Origin: Macrotis lagotis
Taxonomy: Eukaryota; Chordata; Mammalia; Peramelemorphia; Peramelidae
Reading direction: 5' to 3'
NCBI RefSeq assembly: GCF_037893015.1
Contig: NC_133661.1
Span: 190,305,147 to 190,369,146 of the forward strand
DNA: 64,000 bases
The position numbers were made by a program, and so were the translations under genes. The notes under the pieces are model-generated. The model was given only the letters and a program-made list of their open reading frames with translations. It did no database searches and had not been told where the DNA came from. Shown here in pieces: positions 21,683 through 33,444 of the stretch. Positions within the stretch are counted from its first letter, which is position 1; every line of letters starts with the position of its first letter.

Positions 21683-22799
21683 ATGAGCAAGAAGAGAAAA
21701 AAGAGGAACACAATTGAGAAATATTTTGCAAATGAGCCCAAGAAGGATCAAAATACTCAGTCTGAAGATGAGGAAGCACAAGCTCCTGCATCTAAAGACT
21801 CCAAGAAAAACAGAAATTGGGCTCAGGCTATGACAGAGATTAAAAAAAGACTTTGAAAATCAAATGAGGGAGTTAGAAGAAAAACTGGGTAAAAGAAATG
21901 AGAGAGATGCAGGAAAAATATGAAAATGAAGTCAGCAGCCTAGTCAAGGAAATCAAAAAAAAAAATGCTGAAGAAAATAGCATGCTAAAAACCAGCTTAG
22001 GTCAAATGGATAAAACAGTTCAAAAAGTTATGGAGGAGAAGAATGCTTTAAAAAGCAGAATGGGCCAAAATGGAAAAAGAGATAAGAAAATTCTCTGAGG
22101 AGAACAAATCCTTCAGACAAAGAATAGCATTCAGGGAGATTGATGAATTTGCCAGAAAATCAGGAATCAATACTTCAAAACCAAAAAAAAATGAAAAATT
22201 AGAAGAAAATGTGAAATATCTCATTGAAAAAAACAACTGATATGGAAAACAGACTTAGGAAAGATAATTTAAAAATTATTGGAATAGCCTGAAAGTCATG
22301 ATCAGGAAAGGAGCCTTGACATCAATTTTCAAAGAATTACTACAGGAAAATTGCCCTGATATCCTAGAAGTAGAGGGAAAAATAGAAATGGAGAGAATCC
22401 ACCGATCCCCCTGAGAAAGAGATCCCAAAAACCAACCCCTAGGAATATCATAGCCAAGTTCCAGAACTCCCAAGTCAAGGAGAAAATATTACAAGCAGCC
22501 AGAAGGACAAATATCATGGAGCTGCAGTCAGGATCACACAGGACTTAGCAGCAACTACATTGGAAGCTCGTAGGGCTTGGAATAGAATATACCAGAAGGC
22601 AAAAGTGCTTGGAATGCAACCGAGAATCAACTACCCAGCAAGGCTGAATGTCCTCTTCCAGGGAAAAATATGGACTTTCAATGAACCAGGGGAATTTCAA
22701 ATATTCCTGTTGGAATGGCCAGAGCTGAACAGAAGGTTTGATCTTCAGATACAGGACTCGGGTGAAGCATGGAGATTGGAGGAGAAGGGGAAAGTATGA
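21683..22799 (+). pseudogene. L1 ORF1 remnant of E2
   Basis: L1 RNA-binding protein, about 370 codons if the breaks are ignored, close to the usual ORF1p size. The start ATG at 21683 begins M-S-K-K-R-K-K-R-N-T-I-E-K-Y-F, a basic N-terminus. A coiled-coil region follows (ENQMRELEEKLG, then MREMQEKYENEVSSLVKEIKK at 21898). The conserved IIGxPE motif region is at about 22275-22300, and the C-terminus (INYPARLNVLFQGKIWTFNEPG) is at 22627-22690. The frame is broken by a stop at 21854-21856 and by several shifts, so no intact protein is expected. Confidence 0.85.
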
Positions 22800-23282
22800 G
22801 GGACTTAATGATGATGAACTGCATGTATTCCTGTATAGAAAAATGACACTGATAATACTCATATGAACCTTCTCAGTTAATAGAGAAGGTAGAGGGAGCT
22901 TTTATAGTTGAAGCACAGGAGAAAGCTGAATTCAAAGATAAAATATGGTGTAAAAATGGAGTTAATAGAAAAAAAGGGAAATGTAATGGGAGAAAGAAAA
23001 AGGAGAGGGGGAATAGGCCAAGATAGTTCATATAATAAGACTTTTCTTTATTATAATGAGCTTTTGCAATGATATGGAAGGGGGGAAGGCAAGGGGGAAT
23101 GAGGGAACCTTCACTCTCATCAGAGGTGGCTAGGAGAGGAAACAGCATATATACTCAATGGGGTATAGGCATTCAGAGTAAGGAGAGGGGGCAACAGGGG
23201 GAAGGGGGGGGATGCAATTGATGGAGGAGAGGATGGACCATGGGGGGAGAGTGGTCAGATATAACACATTTTCTTTTTTACT

Positions 23283-23412
23283 TATTGCAAGGGGCTGGGA
23301 TTGGATGGCCTGTCCAGGACCACAGGGCCAGGTGGATTCTGGGCCTAAGGGATGGCAGGGGTGGCAGGGGGCAGGGCCAGGGATCTGTCTGCTGCGCCAC
23401 TCAGCTACCCTA
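23283..23412 (-). repeat. Antisense-SINE-derived module a in E2 3' UTR
   Basis: Aligns along its length to the reverse complement of the local SINE: 'ttgcaagg', '...tggcctgtccaggaccacagggccaggtgg...', ending 'ctgctgcgccactcagctaccc'. It is far more G-rich than genomic antisense SINEs. E4 carries the equivalent module at 57976-58116 and shares several derived bases with it, so it is an inherited part of this element family. Confidence 0.65.
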
Positions 23413-23618
23413 CAGCAGAGTCAGAGTGAAAGGAGAGAGAAAATATAGTACATGGCAGTGGAGAAATACCAAAGGAGGGAGTTGCGATCAGCAATGGCAA
23501 CGTTGGAAAAATATGAAAGTAACTTTTGCCATGGACTAATCATAAAGAATGTGATCCACGCATGACAGAGTTGTTGGTGTTAGAACAAAGACTGAAGCAC
23601 ATTTTTAATATTATTATT

Positions 23619-23758
23619 TGGGGGGTACAGGGCAAATGGGGCTGGGTGGCCTGCCTGGGGCCAAATTGCAGGGTGATCATTGGGTGTCTGAGGCTAGATT
23701 GGGACCCAGGTGCTCCTGGCTCAAGTGCCAATGCTCTGTCCACCACCCAGCCACCCCT
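23619..23758 (-). repeat. Antisense-SINE-derived module b in E2 3' UTR
   Basis: Closer to the SINE than module a: 'ggcaaatggggctgggtggcctgcc', 'gggtgtctgaggctagattgggacccaggtgctcctggctc', 'tgctctgtccaccacccagccacccc'. Most differences are A-to-G on this strand. It is absent from E4. Confidence 0.7.
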
Positions 23759-23814
23759 ACTATTATTACTATCTTATTTTATTTTGGGTCTTTTTTTTTC
23801 CTTTTTTTTTTTGG

Positions 23815-23952
23815 TTTCTGCAGGGCAGTGGGGTTTGGGTGGCTTGCATATCACAGGGCTGGGTGATTGTTGGATGTACGGGGCCAGATGTGGGCTGGGG
23901 TGCTCGTGGCTCCAGGGCTGGTGCTCCGTCCATTGTGCCACTAGGCCATACC
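23815..23952 (-). repeat. Antisense-SINE-derived module c in E2 3' UTR
   Basis: Reads 'ctgcagggcagtggggtttgggtggcttgc', 'gctgggtgattgttggatg', 'ggtgctcgtggctccagggctggtgctccgtccattgtgccactagg'. Again a full-length antisense SINE outline with many A-to-G differences. It is separated from module b by a T-rich run and absent from E4. Confidence 0.7.
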
Positions 23953-24515
23953 TACAATTATTACTATTATTTTTTTTTATTTTAATTTTTTTCTCTCTCC
24001 CCTTTACTTTATCGCTGAAGCAAGTCTATATTTATGGGGGAAGGGGGAATCTCATTTACCCTTAAACAAGAATATTTTACTAATGTAAAAATAACATTAA
24101 TTGTACAAAATGAGAATAAATATTAAATTAAAAAAGCAACTTAAAAAATAAAAATAAAGATAGGTCAAAAAAAAAAAAAACACATGTCCTGAGCTGAAGG
24201 TGCCCTAGTGCCTTGTGACTAGGAATTCTTTTGGGCAAGATCCACCTAAAACATCCCTGGGCTTTCTTTCCGTTGTTAAAAATTTTCTCACTCTTCCTGA
24301 CTGATACTATATTTAAACCCAACTCTCAATTTACTAGTCCCTGACCTTACTTGGTTCCATTTCACTCACTGAGAAACAGACTTGGACTGTCCAGTAGTTC
24401 TTATTGCTGAACCAGCTCTCCCACTGCATTTCTTGAGAGACAAAACGTAGAGGGTCTCTCACCTAGGAGTGACCTACCCTCCGGATTGGCTACATACCTC
24501 ATTCCCTATTCTGAA

Positions 24516-24517
<2 letters not shown>

Positions 24518-24579
<62 letters not shown>

Positions 24580-24585
24580 CTCTCT
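24518..24585. repeat. (TC)n microsatellite
   Basis: About 68 bp of TC with two TTTC variants near the end. Confidence 0.97.
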
Positions 24586-24963
24586 GAGTGAATTCCATAA
24601 TTGCCTATTAATGTCAGGAATAGGTAAATTCCTATTTTTCTTCTCTTTTACCTTCCCCATCTCCCTGACTCTGTTAGTTCTCTCAATGCATTCCCCTCCT
24701 TTGAAAGTAACAGCAGAAGTTTCAGCGGAAAGCCTCTCATTTCTTGCAGGCTGCCTTCTCATACCAAGGGATAACTTGATTGAAATGCATTTTCTTGTTC
24801 TCTCCTCTATTCTAGAACATAGAAGCCTCAGTAGATGGTTCTGGGATGTATCTATAATCTATTATCTCAGACTCCTCCCTGGGGTGTCTCCTAAAGAACC
24901 GAGAAAAATTTTGCAGGACAGGATATGAGGAGGAAACATAAGGTCTTGTTTTGCAGTGCCTGG

Positions 24964-25265
24964 CCCAATAATCTGAAAGATTAGGAGAAATGATCTTTAT
25001 AAAGGTCATGAAATTAAAACACCCTTTTTCAATTAGACAAAACACTTGAGAAACACTCTTGCTCCTTCCTTTGAGAATTCCATTGCTCTTAGTTTTCTTC
25101 TTGCTGACCCCAGTAATCTAGAAAATCAGGAGAAATGACCCTTAAACAGATCATGAAATTGAAACATCATCCTTCAATTACACAAAACTTCCTCCCATCC
25201 CTCTGAGAAACACATCTTCTCCTCCCTCTGAGGATTCCCCTGCTCTTAGTTTTCTTCTTGCTGCC
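24964..25265 (+). repeat. Two-copy tandem repeat, about 150 bp per unit
   Basis: Unit 1 (24964-25108) and unit 2 (25109-25265) both run from 'cccaRtaatctRRaaRatYaggagaaatga' through 'atcatgaaattRaaaca' to 'tgctcttagttttcttcttgctg'. They differ by scattered substitutions and short indels. Confidence 0.85.
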
Positions 25266-25499
25266 TCCTTTCCACTACTCTACAGCTAGGGGACAAGAGG
25301 ATCAGTCTTCCTTGAACAAAGAGCCTTGGCAGGAAAATTTCACGTTGAAAGAAGATAGTCTATGCTCCCATTCATTAGCTTGCACCTCTCATCTGAGAAT
25401 TTTTCTACATTCAATTCTCCCTCTTTCCTCCTTATTGTTTTCCTCAAAAAAATTGCTATCAATGCAGTTAAACTTCTGTGAAATCTAAGGCCCACTCCA

Positions 25500-27360
25500 T
25501 GCTGAGATTTATGCCAAGAGAATCCTCTCAAGAAATGGGAATAAGCAAAAAGATAATTTTTGTATTTTTAAATCACGCAAGTTAATATATAAATCTTTGC
25601 ACAAGAATAGGGTATAATCTTTAAGTATGAAACATCCAAAATATATGTTTATATACAACTATAAATATATCTACATATATATAAGTTTGTATTGTCTATA
25701 GATGTATTCATATATGAGTCAATTTGGAGTTTTAATTTGACATTATTTCTAGTGATAAAGGCAAAGAAAAATGTGTTACCATCAAGTTGTAATGGCCTTT
25801 TTTGTGCTCTAGAATAGAAAAAGAACTTTGATTATTCTCTGGTTTGTAGCTGTCTGGATTTTTTCTACCTTTGCATAAAGTTAAGACGAAATTATATTTA
25901 TAACTATTTGTTGCCACCTACAAAAAAGAAAATTGCCCAAATTTGTTGTTATAATATTGAAACATAAAGTTCAAAGAGTATAGCCCCTCACAAGATACGC
26001 AGGAGGGCAGGCAAGGACAACATACACAGTTCTCTTCTTGGGCTCCCTATTGATTCAGTATGGACAAGGTCAACTATCCCTGGGAAATAAACCAATAGTG
26101 AACCTGACTTGTGGCAGATGTACAAGCTCATGCCTAAAACGGAAATGATTTCTTAATGATTTTGTCTTTACACTGGACAAAGTTAAACTTAAGAAGAAAA
26201 TAAAAAGAAGTGAAGACTGTTAAGTGCTTGAATGTTGGAAAACTTCTACTGCTTATTACAACCCATGAGAAAACAAATGTATCTAGCTTTAAGCAATAAC
26301 ATGTAAAGTTTGATATTTAGGGTAAAAACCTTTGGAACTATGATAAATTTATTCTAAGATTGAACTTTAGGTAATATCTGATGGATCATTAAGATAATAA
26401 GTTCATCATTCAGAAGGACTACTGCAAGCAAAGATCACAAGCTAATCAGAGAAAATATGATCCTAAAATTGGAACAGATGGAAGTGACTAGAAATAGACT
26501 GAAAGGATAATTTTTGGTCTCACTCAAAGATATTTCCCTTCTGGCTCAATTTCCCCATTGTGTTCTTTGAAAAGGAGTATTTCCTACCTGATATTTTCTG
26601 AACCTGACTATGAAGTAGAAGGTATTGTGACTACATAATTGACTTCCATGTCACTTATCTGAAGTCAAATATGTGTTAAATTACCAAGGATTAATTTTAT
26701 TTTGCTTGAATAATGCCCCAATAGTTTTTTTCTCTTTAGCAGATTTCCATAATGAGAGCAAGTAGTCAATGAAAGATAAGGGTGCATGCACAATATGACT
26801 TGGTACCATGAAGTGTTCCTTACATACTTAAAAGACTAATGTTGCCTAGATTTGTTAACTACCACATGATATATGCTAGATACATTGATTCAACTATCAA
26901 CTACCAAAATCATGGAATACTATTTTGTTATCCGTACTTCTCTGTATTGTTATTTTTTCTTCCATTTTAATATTGTTGCATGCTTATTATTAATTCCCAA
27001 TAGGTTGAATTCTGGACTAAGTGTATCATGGAAAAGACCACAAGTCTATTCTCAGGAGCAGAATACTTGCTTCTAATGACCTCCACTAAGTGACTTTTGG
27101 TGATTTCTGTTTTTCTTAATCCTCTTGCTCATCATCAACTTTGTTCTGCAAAACCATTGCCTTTTTCCAAAAAAGGTGAAACCATTTCCACTACAGTTTC
27201 CAAAATCAATCTTTTGCATAACCCATATGACCCTTGTGGATATTCCTTGGTTATGTTCTCCTAGTTACTGTTTACTTTCCATTCACAACCTCTTTTTCTG
27301 GTTTCTAATGATATGATTCTTTTCTTAACTTAATTTCCTACTGACTGTGCCTTAGGGACA
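25500..27360. other. Unrecognised AT-rich intergenic DNA
   Basis: No gene or RNA is visible. Small frames (25732-25917, 26873-27076, 27125-27316) have no recognisable content. The stretch near 25980-26160 is richer in G and C than its surroundings but matches nothing I know. Confidence 0.5.
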
Positions 27361-27361
27361 T

Positions 27362-30300
27362 TTTTGTTTTGCCCTTCTTTATATCCCCAGTACTAATCAC
27401 AGTACCTGGGATGTATTAAGTTATGATTAAATGTTTTTTAACTTGATGGGATATTTGGTTCTAAAAATAATAGTAATTAATTATTTTATAATAATGTTTA
27501 TTAATAATATTAATAATAATAATAATTAATATGGATTACTATGAAGACTTACCCAAGCAAAGGAAAGAAAAAATTGGCAATGTAGGATCATAATTTGGTA
27601 GATTTAGACCTATTTTATAACTAAAATAATTATAATCATAATATAAAAGCTATAATCAATCTTATAGATTAGCAAAGTTGTGACTGACATTGGACATATT
27701 GTCAGAGCCAGGAATATAATCTACTCTGATTATTTTGATTTTTTTTAATGTTAGTTATGGGGGAAAATTGTGCAAAATAACCAGATAATGTGGCATCATA
27801 TTTGAGAGAACACTGAACCCATAAATTCCATTTTGAAAAGTGACTTATGAGTCCACAGGGCAAGATAGAACCAAATGAGTTTGCAATAAAAAAAAACAGT
27901 CCACATTTAAAAGCAAAATGGTCCAATAGTAAGAATTTAAAGTGATGCTCACTTACCATTGTTGATGAAAAGGCTCTGAATTTATTGCTAAACTATGCAG
28001 TGTTCAGGGCCTCCAAAGACAGACCCTGAGAACATTTCTCCAAAATCAAGGTGATTTGTGGATCAGTATCCAGTCAAAAACCTATGTCATGAATACTATC
28101 CAGCATATTATTTTTATTGAGCCAACAGAAAAGATGCATAAGCTTAAAGCAAAGATATTTAACCAAACAGTATATTAAGAGCAGATTTAAGAAAAGACTA
28201 CTTACTTTATCCCATAGGGTACATTCTGCTAAAGGTGCCATACTACTTCTAAGAAAAAGCATACATATAAATGTTTTCAGGAGCATACATGGAACATAAG
28301 GTCACACCATGAAGAAACACAAGTAGACAATGTATGTAAATAAGGAACATATATGAAAAGACATGTGGCAAAATCACTTGACTAGAAAGCACATGTTTCT
28401 GACCAGAGTACACAAATTGGAGGTGGCTAGGTGGCACAGTGAATAGAGCAGTGGTCCTGGAGTCAGGAGGACCTGAGTTCAAATCTGACCTTGGGCAAGC
28501 CACTTAATAATTACCTAGCTGTGTGGCCTTGAACAAGCCACTTAACCCCATTGCCTTGCAAAATCCTAAAAAGCAACAGAGTACACAAAATTGGTAACTC
28601 AGACTGTCAGTGTTCCAGAACCAATAATGACCTCTGGTGATATAATTCTGCTACTCTCTGCTAGATATCTGTCGTCTCCATTAGAGTCTTCTCATGGTCA
28701 GAATTGTTTTCTATTGGGTTTTTAGCTATTAAGTCTCTTCAGTCATCTGTTGTTCTCTGCTATCATCAGTCTTAGTGGAGAAAATAGTTGGTCTCACTCT
28801 GTGGAAGCACTAAGGTTCTTTTGGTGTGTAGCCTAGAAAATGTTCCACTGTACCCAGTTTGATAGCCAAAAAAAAATCTATAAATTTCATGTTGATTGTA
28901 TATAATGGTTTTTAATTAATTGATTTTTTTCAATTACATGCAAAGATTGTTTTCAACATTCATCCTCTTGCAAGGTTTTGAGTTAAACATTTTTCTTTCC
29001 CTCCCTCCCCTTCCCTGTGGCAGCTAGTAATCTGATATAGGTTGTCCATATACAGATTGTGCATAACATTGATTGGCTTTTCCTGAGGTTAGAAAAGACC
29101 TTTTAAGGTTTGTAAAATGTCTAATCTTAAGAATTTATAAGAATCTTCTTATTTGGGAAAGAGTTTTTAAAATTTCACTTTGCTGTGTTTTGTCCATTTG
29201 TCAACATTGGAGGGGGGGAGAATTAAGAAATAACTTTATAGTGAATTCTCCACATGTTTAGATTGTGACGATATCATCTGTAGTAGCAAAAACTCATTTC
29301 CATCCATTAAGATCCTTAGCTTAATTCAAGACTCAGCCTATATACTCCAATAAAAAATCCTCTCCTTATTCTGTGGTTGTGAGTGTTCCCTCTCCTTCAA
29401 TTCTTATGTTTATTTAAAGGTGTATATGGTATATTCCCCCATAAATTAAAAGAATGTTGAAGCTGAGCTATTTTTCATTTTGTCTTGGTACTCCAACATA
29501 GCAGAGTACATTCTACTTAAGAAATTATTAATAAATGTTTGTGGAATTTGAAAAAAACTGTGAGTTCCCTAGTTGCATTTTCATCAGAGGTACCCTTCAT
29601 TTTTGAGTCAGAATGATAATCTATAATATTTTTCCATTCTTTTGATATGCTCCTGATCCTGGGATATTCCTCAGTGTTTTCAAGATTGTGTCATATCTAT
29701 CATGTATTTCTTCAATATATAAGGTTAGTTGGTCTAGTTGCTGCTGAATTGTCTTCTTAAGTGTCATTTCAATTGCCCCTTATGGTCTTTAGGGGGATTG
29801 ATGTTCTAAGGTTCAAACGTGGTGATCCCATTAATAATTCTAATAAGATAATATCATTATGGACTTTTAAACATTTGTTCTTTTTTTATTTGATTTGATG
29901 AATCAAGTTATTCATTGTCCTTCTGCCAATTCCTTTGTTGGATGATACTCCAAACTTTCTGAAGATTTATTTTTGCTTCCACTATGTTAAAATATTTTAT
30001 GAGGTGCTACTGCACATAATTTTTTGCCATTCTTCTCTGTGATGATTTGCATTGAGTTTTTATTCTACATCACCATTACCCTTGGCTTCAAGCTCTAGCC
30101 ACAAATACCAAAGGTTTTCTAACTAAGGCAGTTGCTGGACTATTTTGGCTTCTTCCTTGTGGTAACTGTCCAGAGTTAAATAAATGTCTAAAAGACAATG
30201 ATGGTTGGCCAGAATTTGGGATTGACAGAAATTGTAAAATGTTTTGAAGGAGGTGTAACCAAGAAGTGTCAATAAAGAGTAAAAAATTTGTCTGAGAAGG

Positions 30301-31415
30301 ACTTTCCCATTCTCAACTGGAAATATCAACTGCAGTTGATCTCACTCAATTAAAGCCTTTCTCCTCCTACCAGGTCAATTCCAGAGAATTACCTCCACTT
30401 GTACTCACTGTCCCTTCTTTTGACTCCTAGGCTAAAGTATTGCCAGAGACTCCAAAGTTCAAAGTATTCTGCTCCAGACAAAAATAAAGAGGGCTTGCTT
30501 AGCTTGAGGGGAAAATAAAAGCTGCAGAATTAAGATAGACTCTTGATTTTATTTGAAGGATAAGAAGAAAGTTCCCATATATACCGAATATTTACAGCAG
30601 TTGGGATAGCAAAGAATCAGAAACAAATTAAATGTTCATTACCTGGGAAATGGCAAGACAAATTGTGGTACATGAATGTAATAGAATATTACCATACTGT
30701 AACAAATGAAAAGTTATAATGAATACAGAGAAACCTGAAAAGATGTTTATGTTCTGATGCCAAGTGAAGTAAGCAGAGATAAAAAACATGATTTATAATG
30801 ACTGAAACAATATAAATAGAAAAAACAATCACAAAAGAATCAAAAATAAAAGATGCAAAATTACAAAGTACAAGCATAGCCCCAAAGAAGAGATAAAGGT
30901 AGATATCTTCTCCCCCATTCTTTGCAGATTTGGAAGAACCATGAATGTAGTACATCTCAATTACCATCAGAGGGCTTTTTCATGTATTGATCAGTTTTGC
31001 TCATTTTTTTTACTGCCTTCTTTTTCTTTTTTTCTTCAAAAATATATTATTTGCTATATAGGATGGTTCTCTAGGAGGGGAGAAGAGAAGTATACAATGA
31101 GAAATCTAGATTTTGAATATAAGAAAACAAATGACAACAATAAAAATGTATTTAAAAATAAACTCCACCTTTCCAGAAGCATAATAAATATAATTGACCA
31201 AAAATTCATTAACATAAGATTCTTTCACGTACATATAGTTTTACAGGCCTCCACAAAGGATAATTGTTAACATTTGGACAAATATTCCAATCTCTAATCT
31301 ATGAATCCTATGTGATTTCAGCTAAACACTGGCATCACTACACACAGACAACACAACAGACAACAGACATACAGAAATCTAAAACTATTAAGATTGATAT
31401 TATCTTTTTGTAGCA
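27362..31415. repeat. Duplicated block A, copy A2
   Basis: Second copy of 17445-20566, about 0.9 kb longer. The extra length comes mainly from 27560-28290, which A1 lacks, and from a SINE at 28421-28576. The internal order of LINE remnants is the same. No gene is visible. Confidence 0.85.
28421..28576 (+). repeat. Marsupial tRNA-derived SINE, copy A2 only
   Basis: Sense copy with a 17-18-bp target-site duplication CAGAGTACACAAATTGG (28404-28420) and CAGAGTACACAAAATTGG (28577-28594). The matching place in A1, near 17800-17820, is empty. Confidence 0.93.
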
Positions 31416-32000
31416 AAATTTGACTTTAAGGTAGAATTGGAAATTTAGTAGCTGAAAAGAAAAAAAAAATTCTGTATTTTTTCATCTAACCATTCAGATG
31501 AAAAGAGAGGGAAGAAGGAGTAAAGGAGAAAGAATTATTTCAATAGCCACCTGAATTCTTGGCCAAGGAAAATTCACTAACAATTGGATGTGTCTAACAT
31601 ACTGACCATAGGTATCTAATCTATTCCTAATGTATGAAGATGACTTAATAGCACTTATGCTATCTTTCATTAAATTAAAAAAAATATATATGTTAACAAA
31701 AAGCCACTATGAGCAATTATTTCATTGTACTATTTAATTGTAAGTAAAAAAAAGTTCTAGGTAATATAATTTGTTTTTTATTTACTTTTCTTTATTATGT
31801 TAACATAAGATTGATCAATAAAAATATTACTAAGTATTCTATTATACTTTTAAATTGATTTATTTTTAATTATCATAACAAAACATATTAAAAACATTAA
31901 TACTCATATTCATATATGGTCATCATTCAATCTACAGAAAATATTGTTCCCAATATATCATTTTGAATATTAATGTCATATCAATATATCATGTATTACA
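31415..32000. other. Unrecognised AT-rich intergenic DNA
   Basis: Very AT-rich sequence between block A2 and block B1. Nothing recognised. Confidence 0.6.
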
Positions 32001-32329
32001 CTACATATTATTGGAGCTACATAAAAATCAAAATGACAAGACTTAGTAAATAGAATTTCAGATTCCTTTATGATAAGTACTAAACCTCAAATAATCATTA
32101 GTCCATAAATTGGGAACTACTGGTTCAAATAAAGAACAAACCAAGAAAAGACACTAAAGAAACACAACAATTAAAATAGAGTATATTTTGATCAGGAAAA
32201 ACCATGTGAAATTACACAGAAAATGACTTCAATCAAAAATGCAAGTACAGTATTCAAAAGATTACACATATGCTCCTGACAGAAGTTTTCAACTAATAGC
32301 TTCACAGGATAAGGAATGGAAAGAGGCAA

Positions 32330-32770
32330 CATGGTATAGTGAGAGAGAGCCAGCCTCAAAAACATTAAGTTCTAACTCCAAGTTCCATTATTAATATTAG
32401 CTGGTTGTGAACCCAAATTCAAGTCACTAAACCTCTCCATGAACTAGGCAGTACTGTTGAGTATCAAATTGGTACAGCAGAGGGGAACTCCCTGAAGCAG
32501 TCCCTTACACAAATGAATTCAGATTGGGTGTTTATTCCTATTATATTCCAACTTCTAAAAAGGAATTAAAGGCAACAAGTTATAATGGATAAAGCACTAG
32601 GTCTAGAGCCAAAGAACCTAAGTCCCTATTCCACTTAAGTAGTATGCTAACTTGGACAGAGCATTTAATCTCCTTGTGCCCCAGTTTCTTCATCTATAAA
32701 AATGAGGAACTTGACTAGAGGGTCTCTAAGGTACATTCTGGTTCTGGACCAATGTTTTTCATGATCCAGT
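32330..32770 (+). repeat. Two MIR-type SINE remnants, sense
   Basis: First copy about 32330-32460 ('ggcaacatggtatagtgag ... gttctaactccaagttcc ... caagtcactaaacctctcc'). Second about 32575-32770 ('ggataaagcactaggtctagagcc ... ctccttgtgccccagtttcttcatctataaaaatgagg ... gggtctctaaggtacattctgg'). Both have counterparts in B2 at 52425-52545 and 52680-52865. Confidence 0.7.
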
Positions 32771-33444
32771 GAGCACAAATGTCATGATAACAACAACCAG
32801 AGAAGTCTTCAATAATAATCAGGAAGGTTATAATAGTCCCAATCTGAATCTAATGTCAAAGAATCTGAAATGGAAACTTAGAGCCTATTGAGGCCATCTC
32901 CATTTTGTAGATAAGAAAACTAAAGGTGAGAGAAGTTAAGTGACTTGATTTTGGTCATCCAATTATGTGTCAAAGGATTACATTCTTAGCTAGGGGAAGT
33001 TACTAATAATTGGGCATGTCTTCCTTTCGGCTCACAAATAACCCATCAGCTCCTGTCATATCTACTCTCAGCATTCATATATCATTTTTGATTGATTAAA
33101 AAACTATGAGATAGTTTTGTATTTTCAGGAAATATACCTTGATTTTTCTGTGTGAGGTCATAATGATCTATTAAACAAAAGTGCTCATCAGGTGTGATGA
33201 TAGCCATCTCAGATTTAGGTCTTGCTGATACCAAGTCCAGTTCGATATCCATTGTACTGCCTTGCCTTCTCAGCTGTCTTTGGAATGTTGATACCTTTGG
33301 AAGGACTTAGCTAATTGTAAACAAGAATTCTAAGGAGAGACCTTAGCCCAAAAAAAATATTTGAATATTAACTAAAATTACTCCTACAACTCAGGAGATT
33401 TACTTGTGTCTCCAAACTGTTTGACAGGCTCAGGATATATACAT

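Larger units (their letters stand above)
20950..24176 (+). mobile_element. Half-L1 (HAL1-like) element E2 with target-site duplication
   Basis: About 3.2 kb. A 15-bp target-site duplication AAAACACATGTCCTG lies at 20935-20949 and 24177-24191. Order: 5' UTR (GGGGGCGGAGCCAAGATGGG ...), a GC-rich leader to 21682, ORF1 remnant (21683-22799), a spacer, three antisense-SINE-derived modules (23283-23412, 23619-23758, 23815-23952), then a 3' UTR ending with A-rich runs and poly(A). There is no ORF2, so it needed L1 proteins in trans. Minus-strand frames at 21016-21580 and plus-strand frames over the leader are by-products of GC richness. Confidence 0.92.
24192..25500 (+). mobile_element. LTR-like repeat R, right part (approximate end)
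   Basis: Continuation of the sequence interrupted by E2. It is less AT-rich than its surroundings, contains a long (TC)n tract (24518-24585) and a local tandem duplication (24964-25265), and I recognise no coding domain. The right boundary is a guess, because the second copy of the repeat runs off the window. Confidence 0.35.

Noticed and set aside
23526-24065. 179-codon plus-strand frame with Trp/Gly-rich then Tyr/Phe-rich text
   Set aside because: It is the translation of SINE-derived modules and T-rich runs in the 3' UTR of E2.
24964-25265. CRISPR-like or satellite array
   Set aside because: There are only two directly adjoining units of about 150 bp, with no spacers, in a mammalian genome.
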